Shown here: positions 48,148 through 59,479 of the stretch, piece after piece
Position numbering within the stretch: the stretch's first letter is position 1
Layout of the letters: every line of letters starts with the position of its first letter
Source of the DNA: Terfezia claveryi
Taxonomy: Eukaryota > Ascomycota > Pezizomycetes > Pezizales > Pezizaceae
NCBI GenBank assembly: GCA_015179025.1
Contig: WHUX01000006.1
Location: forward strand, 124,001 to 188,000
Direction: 5' to 3'
Length of the DNA stretch: 64,000 nucleotides
Notes under the pieces: model-generated
The model's database searches: none
What the model saw: the letters and a program-made list of their open reading frames with translations, nothing else
Told to the model about the DNA's origin: nothing
Translations under genes and position numbers: made by a program

Positions 48148-50148
48148 TTATCCAACCACCTGTCTTGCCCCCTCTCTTCCCAATACCCCACATTCCTGGG
48201 GTTTAGGGCTACTAGCCCTGCCCCTTCTCTTACTGAGGAACCCTAGCACCCCACTGGCTTTGTTCTTTTGTGCAGCGTCCTTATTATTGAGATCTGTCCA
48301 CGGTCCGTTCTCATTCAGTACAACCTGCACTCCACCTCCCCCGGTAGTAGTGAACCTGGTCCCTTGGGCCCCACTTGAAACCTTCGATAGCGATCTTTTG
48401 TCCTCAAGCTGGGGTACAGTCGGTTGAATTGTACGCAATTGCGGTTTTTCGGTCCCTCCGGCTGTGTCCTCTTCAGTTCGCTCTGCCGAAGGTATTGGTG
48501 GTGAGCCAGAGAGTGAGGGTGATGTAACGCGTGTGCTACCACTTCCCTTACTTTGGGGATTGTCCCTGTGTTCATTAGGTACTATCGTCACAGGACATGT
48601 TCCGCTCAATCCCGAGGGTTTAACCCAATCTGGTGGATTCCCAGTACCAGTATACCTACATCACAATTAGTAAACCAGTCTTGGTAATTCCAGGAAAGAC
48701 GTACTTGTCGTACTGGACAGTAGTGTAATCGAACGGTTCAAAAAGCGTCTCGATCATCTTGTGTAGCTCATCCTCCCTTTTTTCTTGCGTGGTTGCATCG
48801 TCCTTTAGCCTTTCCCTAGGCCGTTGCCTCCTAGCTCTTGCCTCCAGCGGAGCTTCTTCCAACAACAACTCCTCTAGATCGTATGTAGCATCGAAATTCG
48901 TCTTCTCCCTTGATGGCTTAAATACTGGTTCGTATTCTTTTCTTTCCAGAGCAGCAAAATCGATATCCGCAAAAAAGGGATGACTGGTAAAACTATCGAA
49001 TCCATATGCCCCAATTCGCTTTCGTACATCCTTTTCTAGAAGGGAGCGAAGCGCGTCATTACAGTTCCCGGAAACTGGTGGGTTGGTAGTTGGGTATTTC
49101 GGTGACGCTCTCATAATCTCCTGAGCCAGTGACTCGTGCGTGTCCGAAGTGAAAGGTCTCTAAAGTTTTTTGGATTCGTTAGTAGCCGCTCTCATTACTG
49201 TGACATCACGGGGTCATGCACACACCCTCCCGTATATGCACTCATAAAATACCACACCCAAAGACCACCAGTCCAATGCTCTACCATACCCATTTCCTGC
49301 GTATACTTCAGGTGCAAGGTAAGCCAAAGTGCCCGACCTGCTTGTTAACGGTCGATCAGTGTGAATTTCTGATGCAACATTCTACACCTAGGTGTCAGCA
49401 GGGGAGGGCTTTCAGCGGGATTGCAAGGCCATACAAAGTCAGCTAAATGAACGTGGCCATCCGCATCTAGTAAAATATTGTCTGGTTTGATGTCTCGATG
49501 CACAATACCCCGCCCATGAATGTAAAGTACCGCACAAGATAGCTCCGCTATCCAGAACTTGACTGCCTCTTCTGTGAATGTCTTCCGTGATATGTGAAAC
49601 CGCAGATCTCCACCATTCATCAAATCTACCACTATATACCTGTTTCACCCCACCGCCGTGTTAGATGGGGCTCCTTTCGTTTTTATTCGCTTGGAGGAAA
49701 AGCACTCACAGATACTCTATATCCTGAAAACTGTAGCGCAAATTGCAAAGAAATGGATGGTTTAGGTGTTCCAACATCCGTCGCTCGCGAATAATATTTC
49801 GCACACTCTCAGACCGGACAACTACTTCAATGTTAGGCAATCCCAACTGTGGCAAGGAGTCATAGTGCTCCCTCCTTACCTTCATCTTTCCGAATATACT
49901 TCAGGGCAAATGTTAACCCCGTATCTTTTCGCTCCACGATCCGCACTTTCCCAAAAGCTCCCTTTCCTACCACTCTCAGCAGCCGGAAATGGTTAAGATT
50001 GACTATTGGAGGAGGCAAATGAATCAGCATCATCCAAGAGCCTCTTGGTCCTCCTTGACATCGCTCTTCCAAAAAATCCAATCCACATGAGCTGTAACGA
50101 CTAACCTTCGTCGGTGAATACTACCGGCTTCCCGTTTGCATTGCCCAT
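48148..50148 (-). CDS. AGC-type serine/threonine kinase, STK32/YANK family
   Basis: The first exon (50148-50106) encodes [14 protein letters not shown], an N-myristoylation signal with Gly2. Further exons 50002-49880, 49824-49710 and 49639-49435 join in phase, and the remaining exons run from 49381 down through the last one ending at 48148. Landmarks: [16 protein letters not shown] glycine loop, [10 protein letters not shown] lysine, [43 protein letters not shown] catalytic loop, DFN in place of DFG (as in the YANK family), [12 protein letters not shown] and [10 protein letters not shown]. The C-terminal extension contains the family [13 protein letters not shown] hydrophobic segment, then a Ser/Pro-rich tail ending [14 protein letters not shown]. 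Myristoylation suggests plasma-membrane or endomembrane location. Fungal substrates are not known to me. Confidence 0.9.
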
Positions 50149-52829
50149 GGCAGTGAGACAGTCCAGGCAAACTGGCAGTCTAGCTACTTCAGACTATCCA
50201 GCCCTACTTTCTCTTACAAGATGTTCAGATACGTTCCACCAAATCTGCACCTCGAGTGCTGTTGAGTATCCGAGTCGCAGTTCAGTCGGTGGGCAATCGA
50301 GTTCGAAGGTTTGATTGTGGATTATTGTGTGAGGAACCGAAAGGGAGTCCTTGAAAAGATTGGAGGCAATCTGTTTCTTTCCACTTGGGCCAAGTTGAGG
50401 AAGTCTGACCGAAATGGCGGGGCGCAAGGGTCTACAGTTTATGCCAGCTAACCCAGAATGCGAATTAGTGATGTAGCCACAAGGCACTATGCCAGGCGTC
50501 TAGCGAAAGTTTTCTGGATATCGATGCTCCTGGAGAATACCACAGGAACGAAGCAATTGCTATCTTTCTTCCGGGCGTGGAGTGACAGTCTGCTGAGGGC
50601 AGATAAGGTAGAACAATATCTAGAAAGAGGGCTTGGTTTGGGGAAGGGGAGGTTTGGTGCCCTCCGAGCCGCAAATGGCTATAAGGTTTTATAGCTACTG
50701 CCTCCAGCTGTGTACAGGCGAGTCCCGGAGGGGGAGGATGTGCGGGCGGCGGATTAGGTGACCCTTGAGCGGTACAAGACCGGGCTGCAACTGCTTGCTG
50801 TGTCAGAGAATGGCTGCAAAAATTCAGCAACGAGACTCCGAGCCGGCGCCGTCCTTCAACCTGGGGAGCGTTATTAGAGCAGAGCGAGTATTGTCCAGAT
50901 GTCTGCTGAGGATTGAGGATATGCGTATTTCCTTGCCCGCTCTCTCTACATGGCATGGATCAGGGGAGGCCACCGATGTCCTTTTGGCATCCTTGCCTAT
51001 AAACTGGGGAATCAGGTTCCCTAGATAACGTAGCATGAGATGAATCCGAGTTAGGGTCCTCTGAACGTTGAGGAACTCTGATCCTTTTCCCTGTCGTTTC
51101 CGCGAATGCACCAAAGAACCTTGGCCCAGCCACAATTTGATACCATTAATCCTCTGTGAGAGGGGGGGGGAGAGGCACGCTCGACATGGTGAAGCCCTGC
51201 TCCATCACAAAGCACGTCCCTGGGGCGGAGGGCGAGGCAATTCAATCTTAGACCAACCTTTTCCATTTTTTCCCGGGTGCGAATTAGCACTGGTCTGTGA
51301 TTGCTTCCATTGTGCTGCTTACTCCCACCGACACCTCATGCATCTCGGGTTTCAAAATCTCTGCCTGCTGAAGCAAGGGTAGCACAGCAGAATTCACTAC
51401 AAGTCAAGTCCAATAGGGTGCAGGCGCAGTGGGTACGAGACCAGATGGAGATGAAGCTGGGATACGAGGATGCATGTCAACTGTTTACCCGAGACTACCG
51501 TTGTATTTTGGGCTGCGTAATATATGCAATACACATTACCGGTACATATATAACTATCCATTGTAAGTGTATGTATGTATATTTGGGAGTATCTCAACCT
51601 CATCCCACAAGTACTCAACATTACTTTCGAGTTCTACAGCAGGAAAACATGCTCACGCTCACCACCTAGGAGCAACCGCGGCAAGTCCCGGGGCCTACTG
51701 CAGCATCTCGCAGGAAACTTTGGCCTCTCGATAATGGCCGGCATGGAAGGGGCGAATCATTCGTTTGGAAACCACCGCCTTCGCAAGGGCTTACATGCTC
51801 CACACTGAGACACTCTTGCACTGAACGAGGACTTGTGCCGCGTGCAAAATCGTTGGACAGGGTTGTCACAACGAAGGAAGCTTCCTTGCATGGCGTTTGC
51901 ATGAGTACCATGCCTTCCCCACGTGAGGGGGCCATACCGGCACATAGGTACATTCCAATTAGCATTCCAATAATGTCCTAATGCCAATCCTTCCCCGGAA
52001 GAACAACAAGCAGCAACACCAAGAGCTCAATTGCTACACTCACCGGCTAAAGCTCAAAGAGCACCCCCGCACTACCCACATAGAAATAAACTATACCGGA
52101 AATACCTTAAAACTATGTAAGCATCAGGTACTCTCCTGGGCAGATATCTTACCCTAAACCCCACTTTCACATCATGGTACCTAGTACCAGGGATCATGCT
52201 TGAACCGACTTGGAGGGTGTTCTGGGCTACCGTACTGGTCCTGGGACAGTGGTACGTGAGTGCAATAGGCATGGCTGTCCTGAGGGTAACAGCATAGGTC
52301 TTTGATGCAAGAGGAGTTTGGGACAAGCCATGTGTTTGTGGAGTAGGCGTACGCAATGCTGCGGCACGGCGTCCACACAGTTACCGAAAATCTCCGCGCG
52401 TGGGTTTTGTTTTCCATGCCAAACACGTTACTATGATTGGGCATACCAAGTTTGACAGGTCACTTTTTCTGGACCCTTAATACACTCTGCAGTGTACCTA
52501 GGTATGAGGATGACTTGATGGGCACTAGTAATGCTCCCATAACCAACCAATCGCCTTGCTTACCGGTCGAAGGAACTACCTCTGTAGCTACCAGGTTTCA
52601 CGGTCAGATAAAGACCTCAATATACATGCGGCACCCACGTGTCTTGACGCGGTTTACCGTTCAAGCAAATTTTGCCTAGGCATCCCACGGTTTCCATGCA
52701 ATAATACAAGGCATGGATAAGATGAAAATGAAAAGGGCTTTTAGACGGAGTTTTGCAGTCTCCTGAAGAGCTAAACCTTTTGAGCGTGGCATTGCAACCC
52801 CCTGAAAAAACAAGAAGCAACACGAAGTA
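50149..52829. other. Gene-poor stretch of 2.7 kb
   Basis: Includes the kinase promoter and relic-like sequence with many short frames but no recognised protein, RNA or transposon terminus. Confidence 0.55.
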
Positions 52830-53195
52830 CAGTCAAACCGTAGTTGTTTCGCTCTCAGTCATTATTGAGGAAAATCTTCAGAAGCTCACTTCACCGCCAG
52901 CTGACAACACTACTGATTTATCTTTTACCGATACTGCTACAGCAGCTCTATCCGCTCCACCTACCCCCTACACTTGCTGAAGCCCTTAGCCAGTTAGTTA
53001 TCAGCAGAAGCATAAGGTTCAAGTAACTTCCTCTTCCTCAAATACCCCCGTCCGGTTCTGCTAATTAATTTTCTATGTATATATTTTTTTATTCTCGAGA
53101 TTCCTCGTCCGGTCCGGTTTACCGGTATAGCCAAAGCCCGTCCGTAATAGCAAGTTTTCCGGTTAAAGGCGTTCCGGTTTAGCAAGGTTTGACTG
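52830..53195. mobile_element. 366-bp pogo-type MITE with TA target duplication
   Basis: Perfect termini CAGTCAAACC at 52830-52839 and its complement GGTTTGACTG at 53186-53195 are flanked by TA on both sides. CAGT-starting termini and a TA duplication are typical of pogo/Fot1-like Tc1/mariner elements. The interior has repeated CCGGTTnnRC motifs and no intact gene. Confidence 0.85.
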
Positions 53196-53197
53196 TA

Positions 53198-54308
53198 TCC
53201 TCTTACTACCTGGCATTCCTGTACGACCGCAGCCCGGAGTACTTGTACGAACACAGACATTGATTGCACCACAGCCGCCAAACTTTCATCAGTCTCTGCT
53301 TTCCATCTGATTTTTACCTTATAAGAAAAGTATTAGACATGCACTAAAAGCGCCAGTGATAACAGTGGCGTTTTCCACAGGAAAATCAAGGGGAGTTTAT
53401 ATCTGGATGCACCATGCCGTTACACAGCAAAATTCCTAAGGCCAAGCGCCGAGCCTAGAGAATAAACTCCGGTATCCGGCTCCTCTTGCTCTTTTTGACG
53501 CATCAGAAGCTTGTAACAAGGCACGAGACTAGTAACAATTCAAACCTGAAACGGGCGTTCTAAAAGAAAGGAACAATACAGATTAGGTGCCCCTGTGCGG
53601 ACTCCAGTTGAGTGCAATAACTTCAATAGCGGATAGATCTTTGAGGCCACCTTCCAGAAGTCTCCCGAAATTGGGGCCCACGTGCTTTGTTGTTTGACAT
53701 ACAGAGTATTAGGTTCTACGGCTTAAGCTTTAGATTTGCGCCACCCCACATTCGCCACTTGGTTCCAACTTAACCTTAGGTGATCTCGGTGACACTTGAC
53801 CTCCACCGGACCTGGGGAGGGGCTAGTGCAAGCCAGACTACACCGGACTAGGTACCAGCAGCTTTCGATCGCGTCAAGGACTCGTCGTATATCAATTGAG
53901 AACACTTTTTCCCATCACTATATATATGTAATACTTACTTACCTACCATCAGAACACTATATATGTATATACAAACCAGGGTGTTGATCAAACGTCGGAA
54001 GTGATAAGAGTACCGCGGCTTCGGACTGTAGGTGGCTACCTACCACCGAGATTCGGGACCTAGGTACCAGGGTGACAATGATCTTGGTTCTTGTCAGGAG
54101 TTATGGGACAGAAGAAACCTCTTTATTGGCAGTGGTCTCGCAACAAGCCTCACAAGGTCTAGGAAAGAAGAGGCCGTTGCACCCGTAACCGCCGGAGGTT
54201 TTTTCTTTTTTGGTTTTGCCTTGTCACACAAAAATAGTTTTCTTGCATTTTAGGCTCTTGAAATTTTTCCCTTGAAGCCGCCCACGCCCCCCCCCCCCCT
54301 CATTAAAG
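53198..54308. other. Intergenic stretch, no supported gene
   Basis: Nothing recognised beyond compositional frames. Confidence 0.55.
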
Positions 54309-54399
54309 TTGACATCTGACAGTTATTATTATTATGGATATTATGCCTGAAAAATCTCTTGAAGGACCCCCCCCAACTTCACTGCTTGACATCTGACAG
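54309..54399 (+). repeat. Direct repeat of 14 bp
   Basis: TTGACATCTGACAG occurs at 54309-54322 and 54386-54399, with an AT-rich ATT microsatellite between. Likely remnants of a transposon boundary. Confidence 0.55.
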
Positions 54400-54430
54400 G
54401 TAAAGGCACTGCAGGACGCCATAAAGGTGT

Positions 54431-54576
54431 AGTCTGGTTTCCAGACTAATAAAGGTGGTGATATTTTAGAGGATATTATTGAACGCTATCCAGAGGAGGC
54501 CTTTTTAGTCTACTTCCATATGCATCGAGCGAGCTTTTGGCTTTTAATGGAGAAGCTTGAAGATGTGAATGAGTAA
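54431..54576 (+). pseudogene. Transposase N-terminal remnant (PIF/Harbinger-like)
   Basis: The frame ILEDIIERYPEEAFLVYF is followed by HMHRASFWLLMEKLEDV and a stop at 54574-54576. The F-x-MHRxSFWxLxxxL pattern is the helix that precedes the DDE domain in fungal Harbinger-like transposases. No downstream DDE domain was found, so only a fragment remains. The family assignment is from memory of the motif. Confidence 0.45.
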
Positions 54577-55094
54577 CCTGCGACATGCAGGTTGTGGGGT
54601 GAGATGTGGTGACGTTGTATGGATGATTAAGCCGTAAGACAAAATTTTTGATCTATCCATCAAGATCAATCAAAGTGCTGCATATCAAGAATAACTGACC
54701 TTGGCAAGGCAGGGTTGTTCACCAAGAGCCAATCAGCGTGTAGGCCAAGATCAAAAATCTTTTCATTTCCCAGTACCTATCTTCTAAGCATTATGGCATA
54801 TTATTATTATGCCACTGTGTGGGTTACCCTCAAATTGTTGTTGCGCTTATAACAGTTTCGCAATCATCCTCTAGGTAGGTACCGCCCGCAACCCCAGGGT
54901 ATTCGCGGCTTTTGCCTTTCTCCTAGTGCAAACCCAATAAGTGTTTCTTTTCAAGAGGAGCAGAGTACTGTATAAATCTAACACAATAACGCACAAGTAC
55001 AGTAAATAGAGCTGGATGTTCTGAGCAAAAACTATCGCTTTGGGCGACTCAAAGGCCAATGAGTCTTTTACAGTGTTACTACTGAACACCTAGT

Positions 55095-55925
55095 CTCCCC
55101 CTCCCCCTTCTTCTCTATCAGCAGCTTCCCACCCTCCGTAAATACGCTTACTGGCATTGTAATTAACAGACGTGTAACTGGAATATTTGGGCTGCATCCA
55201 GCATTGTCTTGAACATTCCACCACACCGTACTTAAATTGAGATATATCCCAGGTGGTGGTGGTTTCTTTAAGAGCTGCCCCATAATAATATGCATCACCT
55301 CCAATCGCAGCATATTCAAGCACAAATATACAGTAAATCTATTTGTTAGCCAAAGGTTTTGAATTCACTTACTCAAGTGAGTACTAAGTAACCTTGCCCT
55401 CCTATATATTCTTGTACCACCTGATCCTGCATTTGTAATATGCTTATACAGGAGCCCAATTGCCACTGGTCGTCTTTTTGGGGTATCATATGTCCAGCTT
55501 CTTTCGCTGAGTTCCCTGTCCATTGATGGTCTAATACAACAGTCAATCTCAATCCTTACACCTGGCCCGCTTTGCGCACAAAACTTCACTTTTAGCTGGT
55601 AGAAAGTATACGTACTCAAATCTAATTCGGTATTACCGCCATGTAGACTATCTTAGAAGTACATATTATATTTACAATGTTTCGTTGGAATAATGATCGT
55701 GGCGGTGGTCGCTATGTCCCTCTTCGGATTTGAAATAGCCTCCAAACCCCTTGTCTGTTCCTATCCCTCCTATCCCTCCTCTTCTTATTCAGACCGGCCT
55801 GCGCATCTTTAGGTACTTCTCTCTCACTGTGGGGGTTGTTTGGCAAGCTTTTCTAATCTGTCTGCTTCTGACTTCCTCGCCTCCCCTTCTAGCCGCTTTG
55901 CCCCCGCCTCAGCAGCACGGTGGTA
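55095..55925 (-). CDS. Possible small multi-exon gene of unknown function
   Basis: On the minus strand a coiled-coil-like segment (EAGAKRLEGEARKSEADRL) at about 55925-55838 links in phase, via a 44-nt intron, to a Gly/His-rich segment (KGFGGYFKSEEGHSDHHRH). A further stretch (LDLSTYTFYQLKVKFCAQSG, then SERSWTYDTPKRRPVAIG) looks beta-rich and coding. The last segment (GGDAYYYGAALKETTT) ends at 55095. One candidate intron is only 28 nt, which is too short, and no start codon is evident. It may be a decayed gene. I do not recognise the family. Confidence 0.3.
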
Positions 55926-55989
55926 TCCTTTCCGCTGCAACCCCTCAGGCAACTACTGCGTCCCAGAGATAGCTGGGTCGAGACACTGG

Positions 55990-57915
55990 GTAGAATGCGT
56001 CCCATAGGTGCTGGCCCAACAACACCAGGGACTTCCGAACTGATGCTGAACGGGTTCCTCTTTAAACGGTAGGTACAAAGGAACGCTCCGAGAGAGCAAA
56101 GCTATGTTACTGCAGAATGAAGAACTCACGCTAGGCTGTGTGCTCGGTGTCTAACTCTGGAGATACTACGTAGGTAGGAGGGCCTCGACTCTTTCATGCA
56201 ACACGTCAGCTACTCGCCGTGAATTGTGCCTCCATGGACTTTGTTGGCCCTACTACCATCGGCCTCCATCCTCCTACTGGCCTCCCCACGGCATACACGC
56301 GAAGTACCATGCTGCGGTTCTTGTCGAGGGTCAGTTCGGAGTATATGCTGACTTGACGATAACTTGGGGGAGGGAAGACTCCACGGTAAGTGTGTTAATG
56401 GTAATTTTTTCTGGTTGCAAGCCTGAATTTGGCCGGGTGAGCCTCCGGTTAGGCGCACTAGGAGGGTCTCGAAGAGAGTTTCTGGGCGGATACGTAGCCG
56501 GAGGTGAGAGAATTGTTGAAGTTGAGACTCCAGTGAAGGTCGGAGAATCAGTTGTCTTATCGGTCAGCAACTGTGCTTGCGCCGGACTCGTATTTTTCGT
56601 TGGCTAGTAATGTTCTATTCTCGTGCTTGATGCAGGGTAACTATCTAGCGTTGTAAAGGCTCAAGTGATGGGAACATATTACCCTCAACTCAACTAGAAA
56701 TTTTTATTGAATTAATATTTGCCAAACACAAAGCGGAAATCTTACCCTATCGCAGGCGAATCGCATGAGAAAGATTGTTCTCTCCATTAGAAAGCGACCA
56801 CAGCCAGCGACGGGCTAACATGCCCGAGATGCTGACGTGGTGGGTCGCTGGGTATGTATGTAGCCTTGACTGTAGATGTTTGTTTCTTTGTTCTACACAA
56901 TATGTGCCTTCTCTTCTTCAAGATTGCTTCTCTTGCCACCTCACTATTGCTGCGTCTGTGGTTCCCAGATATACTATGCGCAAACAGTCCTTGCCATAAT
57001 GCAAAGGCAAACTCCAGTGACTATCCATCCAACATTGCTAGCATTCCCAGCCAACTTTTCTGCAACATTTGTTCTTGTACACATATTCCGTCGTCTTCCT
57101 CAATAAGGGGCAATTAAGTCTAAGACCTATGGTTTCTCCGAATCCGGCTCCAAGTACCTGTAAAGTGGCCCTAACCCCTAGTATCTTTCATGATTATAAG
57201 TTCATAAATGGAAGATTAGGATCCACTGAATTTTGCATGGGGTTTGAGATATGAGATTTGCTTTGCTGCCATGTCTCGCTTGACCAGACTATTTTCATGA
57301 AATTCATATTCCTACCTGGAGGAGATGGCTAGCTGAGTGTTAACTCGAGGCCCTGAAAACATCCCCCAAAGGCCTTTCCATAGGCATTCACACCTCTTCT
57401 CCGACACAAATACACCCGACCAGACATGCACACCAGCAGGCGGGCACCGCGGGTCCCCGATTCTCAGACTTAGAATTATAGTCAAGCCTGCATAGACTCG
57501 GAACTGGAGGTGGATGCATCAAGGGACTTATGGAGGTGGATCTTCAGTGATGTAGAAAGAGAGAGTATGCAAATTTTATAAGAGAACTATATAGTACCTG
57601 ACTCAGCAACACGCACATTTACAAGCGGCGCAGTCGCAGTTATCAAGGCACGAGAACAGGACATCAATAGGTATGTACATTGCAGGAATGGATGATATAA
57701 CAGAATGAATCTGGTTCAGCCTATGAGAGTCAAATAACAACTTACATGCTTCACCATCAAGCATGCCTAGAGCACCAGAAAGAAGGTCATAGCTACAGGC
57801 AGATAATGGGCTCGGGGTAACAGGCTTGAGGCAATAGAAATTACCAACCAAAATAAGGTAAAGAACAAGAGGCCATTATAGAAACAATAAAGCATCAAGA
57901 TAAACTACATAACAC
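55990..57915. other. Gene-poor stretch, one unassigned open frame
   Basis: A plus-strand frame at 56224-56607 encodes a coding-like tail (VYADLTITWGRED, GGSRREFLGGYVAGG) but lacks family resemblance and a convincing start. Nothing else was seen. Confidence 0.45.
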
Positions 57916-58974
57916 TCATACTGAACCCTCGGTAGTACCTCCGGCAGCACCTCCCGCAGCACCTCCCCCAGCACCCTCGATAACAGCAACCATTTTCTCC
58001 ATGACTCGAGCAAAGATTTCTGCTTGTTTGACTTGTGCATCGGCCTGAATGCGAGCAATGGATTCTGCTTGCTTGATCTGCGCATCTCTGTGAATTTGAG
58101 CTATCCTCTCCTCAGCTGCTAATCTTTCCCTTTGAGCATCTATTTCCGCTTTTTGCCTCTTCAAGGCAAGCTCTCCATCAGCAGCTTGTCTGTCGTCAAG
58201 CGCTTGCCTTAACATGGAATTTAGATCACGCTTCTTCTCCGAGCGCCGTGACCGTGGACCAAATGTTGACCGTGGAGGAGTTGGAGGCCCGTCGAATTCC
58301 ATGTCTTCCTCCGATAACGCTGGCTGTAAGGCAGCTTGGGGAGGATCTTGGGAAGAAGATTGGACGGCAGCTTGGGACGCAGCTTGGCGGGTCGGTATAG
58401 AGGTTGATTGGAAGATTATTTGAGGGGTTGATTTGACTGTCGATTGCGAAATCGATTCTTGAGAGCTCGTTTTTCCAATTGATTCGGAGGTCGGTTGGGG
58501 GGTCGCTCGGGGGGCCAATCTGGCGGGCAACTGGGGGGCCGCTCGGAGGGCCGATTTGGAGGCCAACTGGGAGGCTGATTGGGGGGCTGATTGGCGGGCT
58601 GATTGGCGGGTCGATGGAATAGATTCCATGCTCGCAATCACTGTCCCAGCTGGACGTGACCCCCATATCGCATTCAAGCGCCAGAAGAATGTGCACTTCT
58701 TCTCCAACAGCTCTTTGATCGATCGTTCATTATCCACAGCTATCAACTCGCATCCAGGGCTATCTTGCAATGCCTTTGCCTCCTTCCATGCTCTCTTCAT
58801 ATTGGTTGCCTTATCCGTGATTTTCTTCACCGTAATATGCTCTTCATCCGGAAACACTTCCTGCTTGAGTTCCTTATGCCATGTGACCTGTTTCCCTTGC
58901 AGAAGCTCCGGGTTTTCCTCCATCCATGTCACCATTCGCTCTACCTCTTCGAGAGTCCACCCACGTTGAGCCAT
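57916..58974 (-). CDS. SANT/Myb-like protein with degenerate Gln/Ser/Ala repeats, probably transposon-derived
   Basis: From ATG 58974 the protein is 352 aa. Residues 1-110 form a helical trihelix/SANT-like domain: GWTLEEVERMVTWMEENPEL, WHKELKQEVFP, ITVKKITDKATNMKRAWKEA and FWRLNAIWG. A central region (about 120-200) consists of degenerate Q-x-A/S repeats encoded by roughly 12-bp DNA repeats (58480-58620). The C-terminal part is a long charged coiled coil (DRQAADGELALKRQKAEIDA onward, with heptad-like QIKQAESIARIQADAQVKQ repeats) ending in Gly/Ala. This architecture is common in expanded, repeat-associated families of Pezizomycetes and resembles the DNA-binding companion protein of PIF/Harbinger elements. 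An open frame extends 38 codons upstream, but the ATG before W is the more natural start. Confidence 0.65.
   Translation of the reverse strand: MAQRGWTLEEVERMVTWMEENPELLQGKQVTWHKELKQEVFPDEEHITVKKITDKATNMKRAWKEAKALQDSPGCELIAVDNERSIKELLEKKCTFFWRLNAIWGSRPAGTVIASMESIPSTRQSARQSAPQSASQLASKSALRAAPQLPARLAPRATPQPTSESIGKTSSQESISQSTVKSTPQIIFQSTSIPTRQAASQAAVQSSSQDPPQAALQPALSEEDMEFDGPPTPPRSTFGPRSRRSEKKRDLNSMLRQALDDRQAADGELALKRQKAEIDAQRERLAAEERIAQIHRDAQIKQAESIARIQADAQVKQAEIFARVMEKMVAVIEGAGGGAAGGAAGGTTEGSV
58480..58620 (-). repeat. Degenerate 12-bp tandem repeat inside the SANT-like gene
   Basis: Units of the type GATTGGSGGGCT recur many times and encode the Gln/Ser/Ala repeats. Confidence 0.8.
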
Positions 58975-59479
58975 TGCGGTATCGATATGTTGCAGTTTTC
59001 GAGTCGAGGTTACAACAGCACAAAATCCTGATATTACAGCGGGCTCCCCAGCTGTAACCGTAAGTAACGCCACACTGATTTTAGCCAATCAGCGTTGTGG
59101 CCAAGGCGCTACTCAACTAGGACGTGACTACGCCTGGTTGAAGTATTGATAACCCCTAGCCGGTAGTAGACCACATAAGTAGATCCGAAAATCAAGGACC
59201 CCTTTACACTACAAGGTGGGGTCAGTCGGCCCTTTCTACAAAGACTGTTGAATCGTGGCTCGTTCTGTCTGGCGTAGCAAGGGATGTCAGGTGATTGAAT
59301 CACATGAGGAGCAAGAAGGCAATTGTAATGGGGCTGAAAAGCTGGGTTGATTCCCAGACATAACTATACTGTCTCTGGACTATAGAGAAACAATGACCAA
59401 ACAAGAAAACATAACATTAATACCAAGGATCCTGCGCCAATTACTGAAAACACTGTCACCGAAATCATCAATTGTAATG
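58975..59479. other. Intergenic spacer
   Basis: Contains AGCCAATCAGCG followed by GGCCAAG (59083-59107), near-identical to 54727-54750. It also includes the ubc8 3' flank. No gene. Confidence 0.55.
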
